A DNA stretch of 64,000 bases from JAFGAS01 sp963809875 (GCA_963809875.1 CAWELC010000005.1:372001-436000); one strand, 5' to 3'; shown: positions 20,109-29,998, counted from the stretch's first letter. Program-made: numbers and translations. Notes: generated by a model from the sequence alone, not told the origin.

Positions 20109-21385
20109 TCATTTGGCCAATCCCAGCATGACCTTGGCCTCTCCCAGCGCGGCGTCCAGCCGGTCGAGGATCTCTTCGGCGTCCTTTTGGGTGATGATGA
20201 GCGGCGGCAGGAGCTGGCTTATCCGCTTGTCGTTATTGGCGTAGACCGAGAGGATCCCGTTGTTGTAGCAGGTCAGCGACATGACCGGGCCGCAGTATTC
20301 GTTGACCATCTCGATGCCCATCATCAGGCCGAGCTGCCTCAGGCCGACGAGTATCTCGGGGTGTTTCTTCTTGAGGCTTCACGAAACCCTTCTCGAAAAC
20401 CGGCGGCCATGTCGCGCACGTTTTGGAGGAAGGCCGGTCCGGACGATATCTCGAGCACCTTCAGGGCCACGGGGCAGCCCACCTCGGCCCCGCCGAAGGT
20501 GGAGACGTGGATGAAGGGGTCGGTGTCCAGGAAGAACTGCTCGTATTTTTCCCTGAACATCGTGGCGGCGATCGGGAATATCCCGCCGGAGAGCCCCTTG
20601 GCGATGACCATGATATCCGGCTCGACGCCGAAGTGCTCGATCCCCCAGAGCTTGCCGGTGCGGCCGAGGCCGGTCTGGACCTCGTCCATGATCAGGACGA
20701 CGTCCTTTTTGGTGCAGATATCCCTGACCTGGGGGAAATAGTCGTCGTCGGGGATCGGCATCCCGAGGGTCGCCGGCATCGTCTCGACGATGACCGCCGC
20801 GGTATCGGCGTCGATTGCCTTTTCGAGCGGCCTCGCTGTCACCGAAGGGGACCTGGGAGAAACCCGGGGGCATCGGCCCGAAGGGGGCGCGGTATTTCTC
20901 GTCGCCGGCGGCCAGCGCCAGCCCCGTGTGGCCGTGGTAGCCGCCCTGGGCGCTGATGACCCGTGGGCGCTTCGTGTATCCCCGGGCGAGCTTGATGGCA
21001 AAATCCACCGCCTCGCCTCCGCCGGACGCAAAGACGGTGCGCGTGAGCTCGTTGCCGGGGCAAGCTCGGCCAAGCGCTTTCAGCCGAGCATCGCCCGCTG
21101 CTTCGCTGATGAGGTGGTCGTTGCCGATGTCGAGCTCTCCATGGCCTCCGTCAGCGTCTTGTATGATCTCGGGGTTGCGGTGGCCCAGGTTATAGACCCC
21201 GCCGTTGCAGTGGCAGTTGATGATCCGCTTTTCGCCCGCCACGTCCCAGACGTAGATCCCCTCCCGCCTGCCGAAGACGAAATCGATACCCATCTGCTTG
21301 AAGAAGGCGGCCTTGCCGGAGTTGACGTGGTGCGGCGAAGAGCTCGATGATGGTTTGCTTTGGGGTATTGTCCGACGAATTTCAT
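20109..21385 (-). CDS. Class-III PLP aminotransferase (several frameshifts)
   Basis: Fragments in three frames join into about 425 residues: MKFVGQYPKQTIIELFAPHH, GIYVWDVAGEKRIINCHCNGGVYNLGHRNPEI, TVFASGGGEAVDFAIKLARGYTKRP, the PLP-contacting DEVQTGLGRTGKLWGIEHF, the Schiff-base lysine in VIAKGLSGGIFPIAA, and the C-terminal MMGIEMVNEYCGPVMSL. This is the ornithine/4-aminobutyrate/acetylornithine aminotransferase fold. The substrate is not deducible. It heads a minus-strand set with a cupin and a kinase-like protein. Frame breaks at about 21340, 21165, 20850 and 20380. Confidence 0.8.
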
Positions 21386-21665
21386 GGAAGGCTCCTCCGT
21401 GAGGGTGGAGAGAAGGGACGCGCCGGTCGTTTTCAGTACCGTACCGTATCACCGGCGGTTTTTTGTGTCAAGGGAAATTGGGGATAGATAGGAGGGAGTA
21501 GTCTATGACCGGTGGAAAGTGAGTACGGGTGCTGAGTAGACGTCTGAGCATCCGTCAGGGGATCGGACCTAATTACCCCGGGACGTTATAGCGTCATTTT
21601 TTCCTTGAAATTATCATCAATATGGTTATATTATAGATAGATTACTTTGTTCCCGAGGTAGAGTT

Positions 21666-22008
21666 GTGCCGATCTACGAATATTCATGCACAAAATGCGG
21701 CAAGACCATCGAGGCCATGCAGAAGATGTCCGACCCGCCGCTGAAGAAATGTCCCCAGTGCGGCGGTCGCGCTTGCCAAGATGATGTCCAGCACCAGCTT
21801 TGTTCTCAAGGGGACCGGCTGGTACGCCACCGACTACGCAAAGAAGAGCAACGGCTCGGGCAACGGGAAGTCTTCAAAGAACGCCGACGTGAAAGACCGC
21901 CCGAAAGACGTCGGCGAGAAGAAGGAGAAGGAGACTCCGGCGACAACGGAAAGAAGCGCCGACACCCCCACCTCATCCAAGACCTCCAAGGCAGCCGCGG
22001 ACGATTGA
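21666..22008 (+). CDS. FmdB-family zinc-ribbon regulatory protein (one frameshift)
   Basis: Starts with GTG: MPIYEYSCTKCGKTIEAMQKMSDPPLKKCPQCGGR, the FmdB/CxxC zinc ribbon. An extra G at about nt 21770 breaks the frame; corrected, it continues LAKMMSSTSFVLKGTGWYATDY, the usual FmdB ending, then a polar Lys/Glu/Ser-rich tail. About 113 residues. FmdB-type proteins are often called transcriptional regulators, with weak evidence. Confidence 0.83.
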
Positions 22009-22043
22009 GGATGGAGTGCTCATAAACGCCGTCGTCTCGAATG

Positions 22044-22076
22044 ACCCCTGTCCGTTTGCGGGCGGGGGTTTTGTCT
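22044..22076 (+). terminator. Hairpin with T-rich tail after fmdB-like gene
   Basis: ACCCCTGTCC pairs with GGGCGGGGGT (with G-T pairs) and is followed by TTTTGTCTT. Confidence 0.55.
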
Positions 22077-22393
22077 TCTCGCCCGTTCCGTAAAATTCCT
22101 TTCATTTCCGCACATAACGATTCCATTGAGCAGGGCTTGGGGAACCCCTTTGGTCCGGACGCAGGGTAACGGCCGCCCTCCGTAGGATATGGGAGCGGAC
22201 GGGGGGTATCCGGCCCGTACGCACGGCGTCAGACGAACCCGTATCCTATCGGGCGCCGGGCGCACCGTTTCATTATCATCTGGACATTTCTTTTCCTTTG
22301 TAGTATAGTTTCGGCGTGAGTTCTCTCTCGTACCGCGACCTGAATCCCTCGAATATCCGGCATCAATAAAAAGACATCATATGAAAATTCTCC

Positions 22394-22430
22394 TTGCTTT
22401 TTAAAAAAACTGAATGTATATTCATTCAGT
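22394..22430 (+). promoter_or_regulatory. Promoter overlapped by FadR(YsiA)-like operator, upstream of thiolase operon
   Basis: A TTGCTT (22394) and TATATT (22417) pair with 17-base spacing forms a plausible sigma-70 promoter. The -10 lies inside the near-perfect palindrome TGAATGTATATTCATTCA (22411-22428). This closely matches the operator of the TetR-family fatty-acid regulator FadR of Bacillus (consensus TGAATGAnTAnTCATTCA, from memory). A related site is at 56393 before the acyl-CoA dehydrogenase. Repression relieved by long-chain acyl-CoA is the known mode; its operation here is inference. Confidence 0.7.
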
Positions 22431-22545
22431 ATTTGGAGTGATCGGAGGGAGTGGACATATCTCATGTGTTTTCAGTTGGTTAGCACTACTCACCAAACGA
22501 GAGGATATCCCATAATAAGCTATCGAAAACAATAAGGAGGACGCA

Positions 22546-23736
22546 ATGGCTCAAAAAGTACGGGATGTGGTTATGGTGGACGGTATCCGGACCCCCTTCG
22601 GAAGGGCCGGGGAAAAGGGTTTTTTCTGGCTGACCCGTGCCGACGACCTGGTCACCAAGGTCATCGACGAACTGCTTCATCGCAATCCGCAGATCAAACC
22701 GGATATGATCGACGAGAATATCTGGGGTGCCTCCACGCAGACGGGGGACCAGGGAATCACCATGGGCAGGACCACCGTCCTGACATCCAACCTCGATGTC
22801 TCCACCGCCGGATGTTCCGTTGACCGGATGTGCGCCGGTGGCATGACGGCGCTCACCTACGGCGCCGGACAAATCGCGATGGGCGCTGCCGACTGCGTGA
22901 TCACCGGCGGCGTAGAGCACATGGGACACCACCCGATGGGCGCCGGTGCCGACCCCAACCCGCGGCTCTTCCAGGAAAACATCGTCACGGTCGACGACAT
23001 CAACATGGGCAAGACCGCCGAGAACCTCCACGACATGTTCCCCAACATCAAGAAGGAGACCTGCGACGAGTACGCCATCTTCTGCCAGCAGAAGGCCAAG
23101 AAGGCGCTGGATTCGGGCATGATCGCCAAGATGATAGTCCCCATGACCGTCTACACCAAGGACGGTTGGACCAGGGCGGATTACGACATGCAGCCGAGGC
23201 CCGAGACGACCATGCAGGGCCTGGCCGAGCTCAAGACCCCCTTCCGTGAGGGAGGCAGGGTTACCGCCGGTAACTCCTCCGGCCTCAACGACGGCGCCGC
23301 GGGCGCGATCCTGATGTCGGCGGACCTGGCCAAGGAACTCGGGCTCAAACCCGTCATCAAGATCTTCGGCTGGGCGTTTGCCGGTGTACCGCCCAGAATC
23401 ATGGGATACGGACCCGTCCCCTCCACGAAGAAGGCGCTGAAAAACTACAACATGAAATTCGAGGACTTCGGCCTCATCGAGCTTAACGAAGCCTTCGCCG
23501 TCCAGGCGATTGCCTTCATGAATGAGTTTGGGATGAAGGTCGTGGATGACCCGCGGATGAACATCTACGGCGGGGCCATCGCATTCGGGCATCCCCTGGC
23601 CTCCTCAGGAATCCGGCTGATGATACACCTGATGCACGCGTTCCAGGAAAAAAAGAACGTCAAGTACGGCATGACAACGATGTGCGTCGGTCTCGGGCAG
23701 GGCGGGACGGTTTTCTGTGAAAACCTCCTGGCCTAA
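22546..23736 (+). CDS. Acetyl-CoA acetyltransferase/3-ketoacyl-CoA thiolase
   Basis: A 396-residue thiolase. The nucleophile cysteine is in CSVDRMCAGGMTAL, the histidine in GGAIAFGHPLASSG and the second cysteine in TTMCVGLGQGGTVF. NEAFAVQA completes the active-site set. It cleaves 3-ketoacyl-CoA (or acetoacetyl-CoA) with CoA at the end of beta-oxidation. A strong AAGGAGG site precedes the ATG. It is followed 39 bp later by the fused hydratase/dehydrogenase, forming a two-gene beta-oxidation operon under a FadR-like operator. Whether it prefers C4 or long chains is open. Confidence 0.9.
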   Translation: MAQKVRDVVMVDGIRTPFGRAGEKGFFWLTRADDLVTKVIDELLHRNPQIKPDMIDENIWGASTQTGDQGITMGRTTVLTSNLDVSTAGCSVDRMCAGGMTALTYGAGQIAMGAADCVITGGVEHMGHHPMGAGADPNPRLFQENIVTVDDINMGKTAENLHDMFPNIKKETCDEYAIFCQQKAKKALDSGMIAKMIVPMTVYTKDGWTRADYDMQPRPETTMQGLAELKTPFREGGRVTAGNSSGLNDGAAGAILMSADLAKELGLKPVIKIFGWAFAGVPPRIMGYGPVPSTKKALKNYNMKFEDFGLIELNEAFAVQAIAFMNEFGMKVVDDPRMNIYGGAIAFGHPLASSGIRLMIHLMHAFQEKKNVKYGMTTMCVGLGQGGTVFCENLLA

Positions 23737-23775
23737 TCACCTCAAACATTACGCTGACATTCTGGAGGAAATGAG

Positions 23776-25818
23776 ATGGCCTATCAAGAACTAGTCACGA
23801 AATTCAATGTGACCTTCAATAAGTCCCGGGCGGGGAAGATCGCCGTCGTCACCATGGACAACGGCGAAAATTACACCAAGCCCAATACCTTTGGCTACGG
23901 CGGCCTTACGTCCCTGTCCGAAGCGATTGACAAGGTCAACGCTGAAAAGGACGTCAAGGGGCTGATGCTCGTGGGCAAGCCCTTCATCTTTGCGGTGGGC
24001 GCGGACCTTGACGGCACCGCCGATATCAAGACCGCCGACGACGGCTACAAGATCGGCAAGGCCGGCCACGAGGCCATGAAGAAGATCTACGACCTGAAAA
24101 TCCCGACGCTCGCCGCCATTAATGGCGCGATCATGGGCGGCGGTATGGAGATCGCCCTCTACTGCAAGTACCGCTCCGTGTCGGACGCGGTCGGCATCGC
24201 GGCGTTGCCGGAATGCTTCCTGGGCCTGGTCCCCGGGTGGGGCGGCACCCAGCTGCTTCCCAAGCTCATCGGGCCGGAGAAGGCCCTGGAGATCATCATC
24301 ACCAATCCGCTCAACCGCAACAAGATGATCAAGGCCAAGGACATGCTGGCGCTGGGTATCGCCGACAAGATGTTCCCCAACGGCGAATTCTACGATATGT
24401 CGTTCGACCTGCTGGTGGATATCGTCGAAGGCAAGACCAAGATCGAGCGGAAGGCTGCCGACTGGTCAAAGTTCGACGAGCTCTACAAGACGACCAAGGC
24501 CTTCATCGACGGCCAGGTGCACGGAGCGGCCATAGCCCCCTACAAGGCGCTCGAACTCATCAAAGGCGCCAAGGACTGGGACCTCAACAAGGGCTTCGAC
24601 GAGGAGAGCAAGGGCCTGGGCGAGCTGATCATCAGCGACCAGTGCCGTGCCGGCGTCTACAGCTTTGACCTGGTGCAGCGGCGCGCCAAGAAACCGGTCG
24701 GCGTTCCGGAAGTCCCCCCCGCAAAGGTCACCAAGATCGGTGTCATCGGCGCGGGACTCATGGGCGCCCAGATCGCCACGCTCTTCCTGCAGCGCTATGA
24801 GTGCCCGATCGTCATAAAGGACATCAAGCAGGAATTCGTCGACAAGGGCCTCAAGTACGTCCACGACCAGGTCGACAAGCTCGTCAAGAAGGGAAAGGTC
24901 GACGAGGGCAAGGGCATCTGGATGAAATCGCTGGTCAAGGGAACACTGGACTACAAGGATTTCGCCGACTGCAACTATATTATCGAGGCCGTCCTCGAGG
25001 AAATGGCCCTGAAGAAGAAGGTCTTCGGCGAGGTTGAAGCGCACATTAAGCCCGAAACGATCCTGGCCACCAACACGTCGTCGCTCTCCATCACCGAGAT
25101 GGCCAAAGATCTGAAGAACCCCGAGCGCGTGGTGGGTTTCCACTTCTTCAACCCGGTGGCGGTTATGCCGCTGCTTGAGATCGTCAAAGGCGCCAAGACC
25201 AACGACCTGACACTGTCAACGGCCTTTGCGATGGGAAAGAAGATCAAGAAGACCTCGATCCTCGTCAAGGACTCCGCGGCGTTCCTGGTCAACCGGCTCC
25301 TCATGCGCTGGATGGGAGAGATCATAAAGGTCGTCGATGAGGGCAAGAACTCGTTCAAGGAGATCGACGACTACTGCGTTACCCTCGGCTTCCCGATGAC
25401 CCCGTTTGCGCTGCTGGCCCTTGTAGGTCCCGCCGTGGGCCTGCACGTGGCCGAGACGCTGAACAAGGCCTTCGGGGCCCGCTTCTACATCTCCCCGGGA
25501 TTCAAGAAGCTGGTTGAGCTCAAGAAACCGGGTATCTACGACTGGAACGGTAACGAGGATCCGGACGTAGTGGCCAACTGGCCGCGCGGCTCAAAATCGT
25601 TCACCCAGCAGGAGGTCTTAGACCGTTTCCTGACGGGGGTGACCGAGGAATGCCGCATGATCCTGGACGAGGGCGTTGTTTCCAACGCCAAGGATATCGA
25701 CACCTGCATGATCATGGGCGCGGGCTGGCCTTTCTTCATGGGCGGCATTACCAAGTACCTTGATCAGAAGGGCTATTCCAAGAAGGTGACGGGCAAGACG
25801 CTGGCGTCTGCGGAATAG
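23776..25818 (+). CDS. Bifunctional enoyl-CoA hydratase / 3-hydroxyacyl-CoA dehydrogenase (FadB/FadJ-like)
   Basis: A 680-residue fusion. The N-terminal crotonase domain has the oxyanion-hole segments FIFAVGADLDG and AINGAIMGGGMEIAL, and the acid residues in ALPECFLGLVPGWGGTQLLPKLIG. The C-terminal dehydrogenase has the NAD motif GVIGAGLMGAQIATLF (about residue 322) and the catalytic HFFNPVAVMPLLEIV (about residue 457), then two helical domains. It hydrates enoyl-CoA and oxidises the 3-hydroxyacyl-CoA with NAD. Slightly shorter than E. coli FadB (729). The frame is intact. A terminator follows at 25838. Confidence 0.92.
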   Translation: MAYQELVTKFNVTFNKSRAGKIAVVTMDNGENYTKPNTFGYGGLTSLSEAIDKVNAEKDVKGLMLVGKPFIFAVGADLDGTADIKTADDGYKIGKAGHEAMKKIYDLKIPTLAAINGAIMGGGMEIALYCKYRSVSDAVGIAALPECFLGLVPGWGGTQLLPKLIGPEKALEIIITNPLNRNKMIKAKDMLALGIADKMFPNGEFYDMSFDLLVDIVEGKTKIERKAADWSKFDELYKTTKAFIDGQVHGAAIAPYKALELIKGAKDWDLNKGFDEESKGLGELIISDQCRAGVYSFDLVQRRAKKPVGVPEVPPAKVTKIGVIGAGLMGAQIATLFLQRYECPIVIKDIKQEFVDKGLKYVHDQVDKLVKKGKVDEGKGIWMKSLVKGTLDYKDFADCNYIIEAVLEEMALKKKVFGEVEAHIKPETILATNTSSLSITEMAKDLKNPERVVGFHFFNPVAVMPLLEIVKGAKTNDLTLSTAFAMGKKIKKTSILVKDSAAFLVNRLLMRWMGEIIKVVDEGKNSFKEIDDYCVTLGFPMTPFALLALVGPAVGLHVAETLNKAFGARFYISPGFKKLVELKKPGIYDWNGNEDPDVVANWPRGSKSFTQQEVLDRFLTGVTEECRMILDEGVVSNAKDIDTCMIMGAGWPFFMGGITKYLDQKGYSKKVTGKTLASAE

Positions 25819-25837
25819 GCTGCCGAATAGTACCGAT

Positions 25838-25868
25838 AAAAGGGGGCGCGTAATGCGCCCCTTTTTTT
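25838..25868 (+). terminator. Rho-independent terminator of the thiolase operon
   Basis: GGGGCGC / GCGCCCC stem with loop GTAAT (plus flanking A/T pairs) followed by seven T residues. Confidence 0.88.
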
Positions 25869-25942
25869 CCGCCCCGCATCTAAACAGGCAAAGGGTACGG
25901 TTCGCCCCGTCACCCGGCGCCGAAGGCTCTTTAAGGCATACC

Positions 25943-26266
25943 ATGAAGATACACAAGGTCTGCTATATCCAGCTGATCGAAAATCCCATGATTCACATCA
26001 TGACCGACGAGCTTGAGATCGGAAAATACTACTATTATAATCTCCGGACCAATCAGTGGAACTTCGACGAGATACCACCCGACCTGATCGGCAAGGCAGA
26101 GGAGTTCTTGGGGGTTGGGAGCTTTGAGGAATTGATCGCGTTTCGGGGACGGAAGCTTTCCCCTCAGGCCGAGGCCTCCCGGGACGAATTAACGGACTAT
26201 ATTCGCAACCTCGATATCGGTGACACCGGCGGCCGGGCTAACGGAGAAGGGGAAAAAGGGCACTGA
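25943..26266 (+). CDS. Conserved-looking hypothetical protein, 107 residues
   Basis: The ATG at 25943 (MKIHKVCYIQLIENPMIHIM) is preferred because the upstream in-frame start at 25853 lies inside the terminator of the preceding operon. The protein is soluble and polar, with an aromatic patch (GKYYYYNLRTNQWNFDEIPPDLIGKAEEFLG). No family is recognised. It is followed 60 bp later by a pilin-like membrane protein on the same strand. Confidence 0.5.
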   Translation: MKIHKVCYIQLIENPMIHIMTDELEIGKYYYYNLRTNQWNFDEIPPDLIGKAEEFLGVGSFEELIAFRGRKLSPQAEASRDELTDYIRNLDIGDTGGRANGEGEKGH

Positions 26267-26326
26267 TCGGGTAGACCGTCCTTTGAGGGTTGGGCCGGTG
26301 AGCCGGTCCTCCATTTTTACGGGACT

Positions 26327-26851
26327 ATGGAATCTGACACCAAATCATCCCCGTCGCGGGGCGGTACGAAGAAACGGCGCTTCCCCAGGGGATGGGCTTT
26401 CCTGTGGGTGGGGATAGGTATCCTGGTGTTCCTGGCGGCCGGCTTTTTCCTGACCACTACACTACTTTTTCGATCCGCGTACACCGAGCCAAAAGGGAAG
26501 GAGGCCGAAGACACCCTCACGTCCCTCTATGAGTCCGAGATGAGCTACTATGCGGTGCATCACTGCTTCACCCGGGACGCCGCCGCGCTCGATTTTTCCC
26601 CGCCCAAGGGCCGATATTACGAATGGTCGATTATATCGGCGGACTGCACGTCCTTTCTCGCCAGGGCCTGGGCCAACCTCGATAAAGACCCGAATCTTGA
26701 CATCTGGGAGATCACCAATAACGACACCTTCCGTCCCCTCCATGTGTTTGACGACGGACAGGACATCGGCTACCGCATCGACCCGAAATCCACCAAACGC
26801 TGGCGCCCGGAGAACGGGCAGTTTCAACCGCCGGTGAGCGACGAGCCGTAG
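26327..26851 (+). CDS. Single-span membrane protein with pilin-like exported domain
   Basis: A basic cytoplasmic N-terminus (residues 1-22, KKRRFPRGW) precedes one transmembrane helix (WVGIGILVFLAAGFFLTTTLL, about residues 27-48) and an exported domain of about 120 residues. EAEDTLTSLYESEMSYYAVHHCFTRDAAALDFSPPKGRYYEWSI and a later Cys resemble the alpha-beta body of type IV pilins, but there is no prepilin-peptidase motif. The pilin-like reading is inference. Confidence 0.55.
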   Translation: MESDTKSSPSRGGTKKRRFPRGWAFLWVGIGILVFLAAGFFLTTTLLFRSAYTEPKGKEAEDTLTSLYESEMSYYAVHHCFTRDAAALDFSPPKGRYYEWSIISADCTSFLARAWANLDKDPNLDIWEITNNDTFRPLHVFDDGQDIGYRIDPKSTKRWRPENGQFQPPVSDEP

Positions 26852-26992
26852 GAAAAGCGGAGAAAAGCCCGGTCGGAGTCACGCCCTATAGCGTATTGAG
26901 GAGATCGTTTCGGTTCCGACGCGTTACCTCGCTCCTCGCGCCTTTGTTAGGATGTTCCCCCGCACCGTCGCTTTCGTGTAACCCCTTCACCT

Positions 26993-27136
26993 GTCATTGC
27001 GAGGAGCGTCCTGCCGAAGCCGCGAGAAGCGTAGCGACGTGGCGGGACGAAGCAATCCCCTGACTATGGAGTTAGGAACCGATACAATCGAGTCTTCGTC
27101 CAGGACGGATGGGCTCCGCTACCCTCGCAATGACGA
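26993..27136. repeat. CATTGCGAGGAGC-type dispersed repeat, long copy
   Basis: GTCATTGCGAGGAGCG opens at 26993 and continues to GAAGCAATCCCC at 27060. An inverted end (CCTCGCAATGAC) closes at about 27136. The first 65 bp match the reverse complement of 16979-17049 almost exactly. The surrounding 26852-27148 holds no recognisable gene. Confidence 0.78.
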
Positions 27137-27148
27137 TGAAATGACCGC

Positions 27149-29998
27149 TCAGGTAATCCGCGCTGCTTTATCTCTTCTCCGTATCCGGTAATACAGAACC
27201 CCCACCACCAGAATCGCCGCGATTGTGATGAGCTGATAGGTCGTGACCGTCCCCAGGAACCAGTGCCGCTCCGGCGCGCCGCGAAGGGGGTCTATGATCG
27301 ATCGCGAGGTGACGTACAACAGGACGAACAGCAGTATCAGCTCGCCGCGAAAGGCCGCCGTTTTCCTGCGGACGAGGAGTATCGCGACGATAATAAGATT
27401 TGCGATGATATAGTAGGCCTGAGTCGGTTGGAGAGGAGTGCTCAGCGGGGCGGCATGCGATTCGGTGAAGACGATCCCCCAGGGCATCCCGGTGGGGACC
27501 CCCCAGCAGCATCCCGCCATGAGGCAGCCGATGCGTCCGACGGTCACGACAAGGGCAAGCGCCGGGGCCGCGGTGTCAAGCCATCTCCATGCGTCCAGCC
27601 GCCTCTTTCGAAAGAGAACGATCGCCACGGCGAGCGCCCCGAACAGCGCCCCCTGAAACGACCAGCCGGAGGCCAGTGGAGAGGGGTGCTCTACAAACGT
27701 TGCCCAGTTGGTCACGATGAACAGGAGCTTTGCGCCGAGCAGCGCCGCGGGAAGCATCCAGAGGACGATATCGACACCCGTCCACGGCCCAAGCCCGTCC
27801 CGTTTGGCCAGGAAAAGGAAGAGGGCGACCCCGGCCAGATAGCCCGCCGTGACGAAAAAGCCGTAGGCCCAGACGGTATGATTCCCTATGGTAAAGAGGA
27901 TCGGGTGCATTAGGTCTTCTTGCCCGCTCTCCGTTACCGTGTCCCCGGAGCGATTTGCGGACAGAACCGATTTCACGGACGTAACGATCGAGTCGACCTC
28001 TATCCGATTCACGCAGTGGGCCTTTTCCATGGGGCAGGGGGTGTTGTAGATGCCGGCCCTTTTCCCGGTCAGACAGCCGTTTGGGTTCTGACAGATACGG
28101 TGGCCGACAAGGTTTGTCTGGCCGGGCCATCCGAAGGTCGCGGGGTCTGTCGCTCCCCAGAGGACGACGGCGGGCGTGCCGACGAGCCGGGCGGCATGAA
28201 CAAAAAGATTATCGACCGTCACGATCGCGTCAAAGCGTCCGACAAGCGCTATCGCCTCCCGCACCGTGGTGACACCCAGCAGGCTCCATGCGCCCCGGAC
28301 GTAGCGATCGCGCCGGGTCCCCGCCTGCGCGACAAAGATTCCCTGGGCGGTAAGCTGTTTCACCAGATCCTCCCAGCGTCCGATCGGCATGTCCTTGCGG
28401 GGTGAGAGCGACCAGGGGCAGATCAGGACGTTTCTCTCGGTAAACGGGATGCTTTTAAGAAGCATTTCATCGACCGTCGTCTCGAACGGCACAAAGAGGC
28501 GCTCCTCGGCCGGCATTGTGACGCCAAGCATCCCGGCGAGTATCCGGAAGGGCCGGCCGTTGGGCCCGCCGAAGCCCGGGTGATCCCAGTAGGCGGTCCC
28601 GATGACGGCGGAGCCGGGGGGCGGATTACCGATCAGGTCGACGGCGGGGTGCCCCCTGAGGATCTCGCCGTAGCTGGTGCGGTTCACCAGCGAAAATCTT
28701 CGTTGCGGATCCTGATCGACGGCCGCCTTAAGGACGCCGGACAGGATGATGGTGTCGCCGCAGCCGCCGAAGGGGTTGATCCAGACGGGTCGATCCGTGG
28801 ACGGCCGAGGAAACGTAACGGCGTGATCGACCGCGAAGTCCGGGGGCGTCTGAGGCATCTCGGGTTCCCGGCTGGTCCGCGCCGTTTGGGATCCTTCCGG
28901 ATCATAGCGCACACCTGTGATCGGCTCGAAATATTTCTCGATGAACCCTTTCTTGTAGGCGCACAGAGGTGACTTCTTCATCCAGTCGCCGGTCTCGGCA
29001 TAGCTGTCCAGAGGGCATCCGCCGTGACAGATCTCCCAGAAACGGCACCCCTTACACTCTCCTGCCTTGAGGTGCAGTTGGCGGGCACGATACATCCCTT
29101 TTTGCGGATCCTCGAGGACCGTACTGATCGCGTTTCCCTGGATGGTGCCGTAGTCCAGGAGCCCCCAGTCCGACGACCTGCCGCATTGCGAGTAGCTGCC
29201 CGCGGGTCCCACGGAAATGTGGGTGTCGGCGCACATCCCGGATTCCGAGCATTCGATCCCGCCGCTTCGTTCGATGATCGACTCGACGAACGACCGGAAG
29301 GGGCGGATCCCCTTGAAGCGCTCCTGATGTTCCCACCAGACGGGGAAAATGGCCCCGAGGAACTCCACAAACTCCTCCGGTGTCACCGCCAGATTTACGA
29401 TCTTTCGCTTAAAATGGTATATCGGGTTGAACTTCACCGACCCGGTTTTGTTGAGGTTGGTCAGGAAATAGAAGAGCTCAAGGGGGGTCTGGAGCGAAAG
29501 CTTTGTGACCACATAGATCATCCCCCAGTCGATTCCCTCCTCCTCCAGCAGCGCCAGCGATTCCATGAAGCGGCGGTTATAGGCGGCCGAGTCCACCGTG
29601 TTGCCGAGCCCCCGGACGTTGGGGATCGGGTCGTAGCTCGTGCTCACGCGCTCGATGCCGAGCATCCGGAAGACCTGCAGATACTCCCGGGATAGAAGCG
29701 TGATATTGGACTGTATTTCGTGCGAGATACGTTCCTTTGTTTCTGCGCAATGGGTCTCCTGGAATTCGTAGGCTTTCACGAAGTAGTCGGGCCCGAGGAG
29801 CAGCGGCTCGCCCCCGTGCCAGATGACCTGGAAGCGCTCGTCGGGACGCTCAAGGAGATATTCGTTTATCCGGATGAAGAAACGCTCCAGAGTCTCAAAG
29901 GGAAGCCGGGCGCCCTTTTCGCGATCCTTGCGGACCACGTCGCAATAGACGCAGTTGCCGTTGCAGGCCTCGGTCGGCTTAAAGATGACGGTGGTCAT
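27149..29998 (-). CDS. Radical SAM/SPASM - glycosyltransferase 9 - Lgt-like triple fusion
   Basis: The frame is open for 949 residues. Residues 1-380 are a radical SAM/SPASM enzyme: CNGNCVYC (C12, C16, C19), a HGGEPLLLG motif, and SPASM cysteines (CSESGMCAD, SQC, CKGCRFWEICHGGCPLDSYAE, CAYK), resembling sactisynthase/anSME-type peptide modifiers. Residues about 405-690 match GT9 heptosyltransferases (WINPFGGCGDTIILSGVL; CPWSLSPRKDMP; TVDNLFVHAARLVGTPAVVLWGATDP). Residues about 697-949 are a seven-span Lgt-like protein (GRIGCLMAGCCWG, a variant of the Lgt signature). At the second junction a TAATG occurs in another frame, so the Lgt part may be a separate gene joined by an indel. RBS AAGGAG lies before the ATG; the gene overlaps its upstream neighbour by 20 bp. 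Confidence 0.8.
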   Translation of the reverse strand: MTTVIFKPTEACNGNCVYCDVVRKDREKGARLPFETLERFFIRINEYLLERPDERFQVIWHGGEPLLLGPDYFVKAYEFQETHCAETKERISHEIQSNITLLSREYLQVFRMLGIERVSTSYDPIPNVRGLGNTVDSAAYNRRFMESLALLEEEGIDWGMIYVVTKLSLQTPLELFYFLTNLNKTGSVKFNPIYHFKRKIVNLAVTPEEFVEFLGAIFPVWWEHQERFKGIRPFRSFVESIIERSGGIECSESGMCADTHISVGPAGSYSQCGRSSDWGLLDYGTIQGNAISTVLEDPQKGMYRARQLHLKAGECKGCRFWEICHGGCPLDSYAETGDWMKKSPLCAYKKGFIEKYFEPITGVRYDPEGSQTARTSREPEMPQTPPDFAVDHAVTFPRPSTDRPVWINPFGGCGDTIILSGVLKAAVDQDPQRRFSLVNRTSYGEILRGHPAVDLIGNPPPGSAVIGTAYWDHPGFGGPNGRPFRILAGMLGVTMPAEERLFVPFETTVDEMLLKSIPFTERNVLICPWSLSPRKDMPIGRWEDLVKQLTAQGIFVAQAGTRRDRYVRGAWSLLGVTTVREAIALVGRFDAIVTVDNLFVHAARLVGTPAVVLWGATDPATFGWPGQTNLVGHRICQNPNGCLTGKRAGIYNTPCPMEKAHCVNRIEVDSIVTSVKSVLSANRSGDTVTESGQEDLMHPILFTIGNHTVWAYGFFVTAGYLAGVALFLFLAKRDGLGPWTGVDIVLWMLPAALLGAKLLFIVTNWATFVEHPSPLASGWSFQGALFGALAVAIVLFRKRRLDAWRWLDTAAPALALVVTVGRIGCLMAGCCWGVPTGMPWGIVFTESHAAPLSTPLQPTQAYYIIANLIIVAILLVRRKTAAFRGELILLFVLLYVTSRSIIDPLRGAPERHWFLGTVTTYQLITIAAILVVGVLYYRIRRRDKAARIT

